This document shows positions 61,563 through 64,000 of a stretch of DNA of 64,000 bases, one piece after another. The stretch is from assembly GCF_002117485.1 (NCBI RefSeq), contig NZ_CP021030.1, positions 437,001 through 501,000 on the forward strand, given 5' to 3'. Source of the stretch: Rhizobium sp. NXC14. GTDB taxonomy: Bacteria; Pseudomonadota; Alphaproteobacteria; Rhizobiales; Rhizobiaceae. Under the pieces are notes generated by a model, which made no database searches, was not told the DNA's origin, and saw only the letters and a program-made list of their open reading frames with translations. Each line of letters starts with the position of its first letter. The stretch's first letter is position 1. The translations under genes and the position numbers were made by a program.

Positions 61563-62699
61563 ATGGACGCGATGAAGGGCGGCAGACGCATTGAATGTCT
61601 GGATGGCTTGCGTGGTTTGGCAGCGCTATGGGTGCTGATCGGCCATGCCCACATCCTGACGGGCTTCAAGGTGCCTGTTATCGGAGATCCCGAGCTGGGG
61701 GTCGACCTGTTCATCATGCTCTCGGGCTTCCTGATGGTGTTTCACTATCAGAGACGGAAAGCCAGAGAGCCATGGGAGAGCCCGCAAACATGGGCGGTCT
61801 TCTGGGCCCGTCGCTTCTTCCGCATCGCACCGCTCTATTACTTCATGCTGGTAATTGCTCTCATCGCCGGGTCCGAGATCTATCAGGCGAGGATGGTCAT
61901 CGATGCGTTCAACGGCAATCCGCCGCAAGCCGCATCGCGCTATCTGGACGACAGCCTGACCAACTACCTGATGCATCTCTCCTTCCTGTTCGGCTTGTCG
62001 CCGGCCCATGCCTTCCGCACGGCGCTGCCGGATTGGAGCATCGGCCTGGAAATGCAGTTTTATGCGGCTTTGCCCTTCATCATGATCGTTCTCGGGCGGC
62101 TGGGCTGGCTGAAGGGCATGCTCGTCACCGTGGGCCTGGCGGTCATTGCCGCCCTGGCCGTGCATCGTCTTGGTTTTCGCTTTCCAATGCCGTCATTCCT
62201 GCCGCTGAAGATGCACATCTTCGCCGCCGGCATGCTTCTCGCGGGCGCATTGTGGATGTCGCAGGGAAGAGCTTACCTCGCCTTTGCGATTTCGGCTTTG
62301 CTGGTCCTTATCCCTCTGGGCGGCGATGTGACTGTGCTGCACGAAACTGTGCGCGTGGGCATCGTGGTGCTGTTCTTTGTCCTGGTGCACGCCGATCGTT
62401 TTCCGGGTTCCGCCGGTCATTATTCCCGCTCGGTCAATTCGGTGCTCGGCAACAGTTTCTTCCGAAACCTCGGAGAACTTTCCTTCGGGGCCTATCTGAT
62501 TCACCTGCTCATCATGCAACCGGTCATCGCCTGGCTGATCGGCAATACCGACCTCAGCAATCCCGCTCGCTGGCTGGTAACGCTGGTCGTCACCATCCCC
62601 GCCGTCTATGTCTTGTCCTTCATAGGCTACAAGTTCATTGAGCTGCCCGGCCAGTCGGTTGGCCGGCGCCTGACGCAACAGAGGCGGGTGGCGGTCTAG
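61563..62699 (+). CDS. Acyltransferase 3 family membrane protein
   Basis: 378 residues with about ten membrane segments. The N-terminal motif IECLDGLRGLAALWVLIGHA carries the conserved His of the family. GVDLFIMLSGFLM, WARRFFRIAPLYYF and SFGAYLIHLLIMQPVIAW follow. Such OafA-like proteins transfer acyl groups to sugars of surface polysaccharides in the periplasm. No polysaccharide genes lie next to it, so the acceptor is unknown. Confidence 0.9.
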   Translation: MDAMKGGRRIECLDGLRGLAALWVLIGHAHILTGFKVPVIGDPELGVDLFIMLSGFLMVFHYQRRKAREPWESPQTWAVFWARRFFRIAPLYYFMLVIALIAGSEIYQARMVIDAFNGNPPQAASRYLDDSLTNYLMHLSFLFGLSPAHAFRTALPDWSIGLEMQFYAALPFIMIVLGRLGWLKGMLVTVGLAVIAALAVHRLGFRFPMPSFLPLKMHIFAAGMLLAGALWMSQGRAYLAFAISALLVLIPLGGDVTVLHETVRVGIVVLFFVLVHADRFPGSAGHYSRSVNSVLGNSFFRNLGELSFGAYLIHLLIMQPVIAWLIGNTDLSNPARWLVTLVVTIPAVYVLSFIGYKFIELPGQSVGRRLTQQRRVAV

Positions 62700-62824
62700 A
62701 GCCGCCGGCGCGATCATCAACGGATGGGTTGCTCCACCGCGCCTCCAGCGGCTGCGCCGCTATACCGGCCAACGGGTCGAGGAGCAAATGCGAATCCGTC
62801 GGCAGTGCCGAAGCGGCCATCCGG

Positions 62825-63292
62825 TCACTCGCCATCGATCATTTTAAACTTTCGTGCCGCCTGAGGGCAGAGCATCGAGAACTGCTCAATCAGCGGCGGC
62901 ATGCCTGAGGCGCACGACGCATCCTCCGGTAATGGAAAAGTGACGCGCAGCGGTTCTCCGCCAGGAGGAAAGAAGGACAGGGTGCCCTTGCGGCAATTGG
63001 CGGTGGAACGGTAAGTGTCTTTCCCATTCGTTTTTGTGTAAGCCGCCACGCACTGCTTTACGGTAAGTTTGCCGCCATGCGCTATTGTTTCACCGCCGGG
63101 GTCGCGCTCGCAGTATTCCCGGAAATCGGCCTGCTTGACTTTTCCTTCCATGACTGCAGTGCTTGAGTCAGTGCCGGTCATGCTGACAAGCGTTCCGTTC
63201 CATCCAGCACATGAGGCGAGAGGGAAGTCTGCTGCCTGCGCAATGGGCAACGTAAAGGTGAAAAGCATGGCACTGGCAACTGCTGTCCGCAT
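62825..63292 (-). CDS. Hypothetical secreted protein
   Basis: 155 residues. MRTAVASAMLFTFTLPIAQA is a Sec signal peptide. The mature part has several Cys (SCAGWN, YCERDP, QCVAAY, NCRKGT, SCASGM, LCPQAA), suggesting disulfides. No family recognised. A GGAGGACC string precedes the ATG. It converges with the acyltransferase gene. Confidence 0.65.
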   Translation of the reverse strand: MRTAVASAMLFTFTLPIAQAADFPLASCAGWNGTLVSMTGTDSSTAVMEGKVKQADFREYCERDPGGETIAHGGKLTVKQCVAAYTKTNGKDTYRSTANCRKGTLSFFPPGGEPLRVTFPLPEDASCASGMPPLIEQFSMLCPQAARKFKMIDGE

Positions 63293-63627
63293 AGGTCCTC
63301 CTGGAGCAAAGTGTGGAACGGTTGTGCATCCGGAAATTGCGCAAAAATAAAGAGATATTTTTCGTATAATGCGCGATGTCTCTCGTTTATGAACCAGCTT
63401 TCAATATCAACGACTGATGCGGGGCACTAGGCGGGCGTAAACAACGCGTCGGTGCTCAAACCGGATATCCACCTGCAGACGGCGAAGTGCCAATCAGACA
63501 GCGCGAGCAGCATGACGGAAAGGCTGAGATGTGCTGTCAGGCTTTTACCGAAAGGCGGGACTGCTCAAACCGTTTCCTAAGGCGGCTTGCTGCGTGGTTG
63601 CTACCTACCATATTCGCCTTCGGTTGG
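63293..63627. other. Intergenic stretch, nothing recognised
   Basis: About 335 bp between the secreted protein gene and the HNH gene. AT-rich near 63345-63370 (TTTTTCGTATAATG), a possible promoter, in the plus-strand direction. No repeat or small gene seen. Confidence 0.4.
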
Positions 63628-63990
63628 TCAGTTTCTTCGCGAGTCGCCTTGGCGCACGGCCGCGTCACCCTTGATCGGTGACCCATCGCAGTTTGCTAAG
63701 TCGTCCGGCACACGCGGCTTCAGCAATTTTTCAGCCTGCTGGAGAGATGCCAGCGCAGATGCCAACCACAGATCGCGGACAGACCATTTGTTGCGGTGTT
63801 TTCGCCGACGCACTTCGGCGAAGTGCGGGCTGCAAAGAAACTCCGCGAGTGACAAAACACCTTTCGAGTGGTTGCATCCTTGGCAGGCCGGATTCGTGAG
63901 CCCGCTGCCTCCGTGCGCCTTCGGCACGAGATGATCGCGCGTCGCCTTGGTGTCGGGAATCGGGCGACCTAACCCGAACTTCTGCCGCAT
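63628..63990 (-). CDS. HNH endonuclease-like protein, possibly cut by the window edge
   Basis: At least 120 residues. The HNH motif reads ATRDHLVPKAHGGSGLTNPA with CQGCNHSKG, giving the metal-binding His and Cys residues. The C-terminus is basic and helical. The frame stays open to the window end, so the true start may lie outside; a usual upstream Cys pair (CxxC) is not seen. The role could be DNA repair, restriction or mobile-DNA related. Confidence 0.65.
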   Translation of the reverse strand: MRQKFGLGRPIPDTKATRDHLVPKAHGGSGLTNPACQGCNHSKGVLSLAEFLCSPHFAEVRRRKHRNKWSVRDLWLASALASLQQAEKLLKPRVPDDLANCDGSPIKGDAAVRQGDSRRN

Positions 63991-64000
63991 GGGGATCCCG

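Overview
This 64 kb window looks like chromosomal or chromid DNA of a fast-growing rhizobium, most probably the Rhizobium leguminosarum / R. etli group. The evidence is high GC with strong third-position GC bias, a fructose import locus with the gene order known from Sinorhizobium (frcR / frcB-frcC-frcA-frcK), a DUF982 protein, an αr14-type small RNA, and many copies of the GC-rich palindromic intergenic repeats typical of Rhizobiaceae. No phage, plasmid replication, nodulation or nitrogen-fixation genes were seen. The only mobile element is one intact IS481-like insertion sequence.

Layout. 1-3.4 kb: 3' end of a chemoreceptor gene, an orphan sensor kinase and tRNA-Arg(ACG). 3.7-7 kb: small DUF982, secreted and lipoprotein genes, plus a winged-helix gene whose 3' end carries three copies of a 14-bp palindrome. 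7.2-11 kb: a PmtA-like methyltransferase, an aldo/keto reductase, a small RNA with three CCUCCUCCC loops (αr14/NfeR1 'cuckoo' type) and a lipoprotein esterase. 11-14 kb: a hydroxyproline-type pair (FAD dehydrogenase and Ser/Cys proline-racemase-family enzyme). 14-19 kb: a GGDEF-EAL protein, a SnoaL-like protein, a frameshifted winged-helix/TPR regulator, a cupin and a RidA-like protein. 18.8-24.5 kb: fructose uptake (mutarotase, frcR, frcBCAK). 24.7-30.4 kb: pyrC, a diguanylate cyclase, a DUF1772/TetR divergent pair with clear operators, pyrE and fructokinase. 30.6-37.4 kb: otsA, the insertion sequence, pgi and fadD. 37.6-41.1 kb: a PRC-barrel protein, β-mannosidase and a glyoxalase-like protein. 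41.1-45 kb: an osmoprotectant ABC transporter with the gene order of E. coli yehZYXW. 45.4-47.3 kb: a LysR regulator with two DNA-binding domains, coupled to cutC. 47.7-57.1 kb: a sugar catabolic cluster (Zn-dehydrogenase, CUT2 ABC transporter, FucU-like mutarotase, aldose dehydrogenase, UxaA-family dehydratase) facing a regulator with two winged-helix domains. 57.2-64 kb: an SbmA/YddA-like ABC exporter, a frameshifted DHA2-type MFS pump, small secreted proteins, an acyltransferase and an HNH endonuclease at the edge.

How the parts work together. Fructose would enter by FrcBCA, have its anomers balanced by the RbsD/FucU protein coupled to frcR, be phosphorylated by the fructokinase at 29.4 kb, and pass through pgi. 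A second, parallel module at 47.7-57 kb pairs another CUT2 transporter with its own mutarotase, an aldose dehydrogenase, a sugar-acid dehydratase and a dehydrogenase. This fits oxidative breakdown of L-fucose, L-galactose or a related sugar; the exact substrate is inference. Osmotic adaptation is served by otsA (trehalose), the yehZYXW-type transporter and possibly the αr14 RNA.

The most distinctive signals are the three-hairpin anti-Shine-Dalgarno RNA, the palindrome cluster at the end of the winged-helix gene, two unrelated regulators with duplicated DNA-binding domains, and a shared promoter motif in the sugar-acid cluster. Two genes (the TPR regulator and the MFS pump) carry single-base frameshifts and may be pseudogenes or sequence errors.
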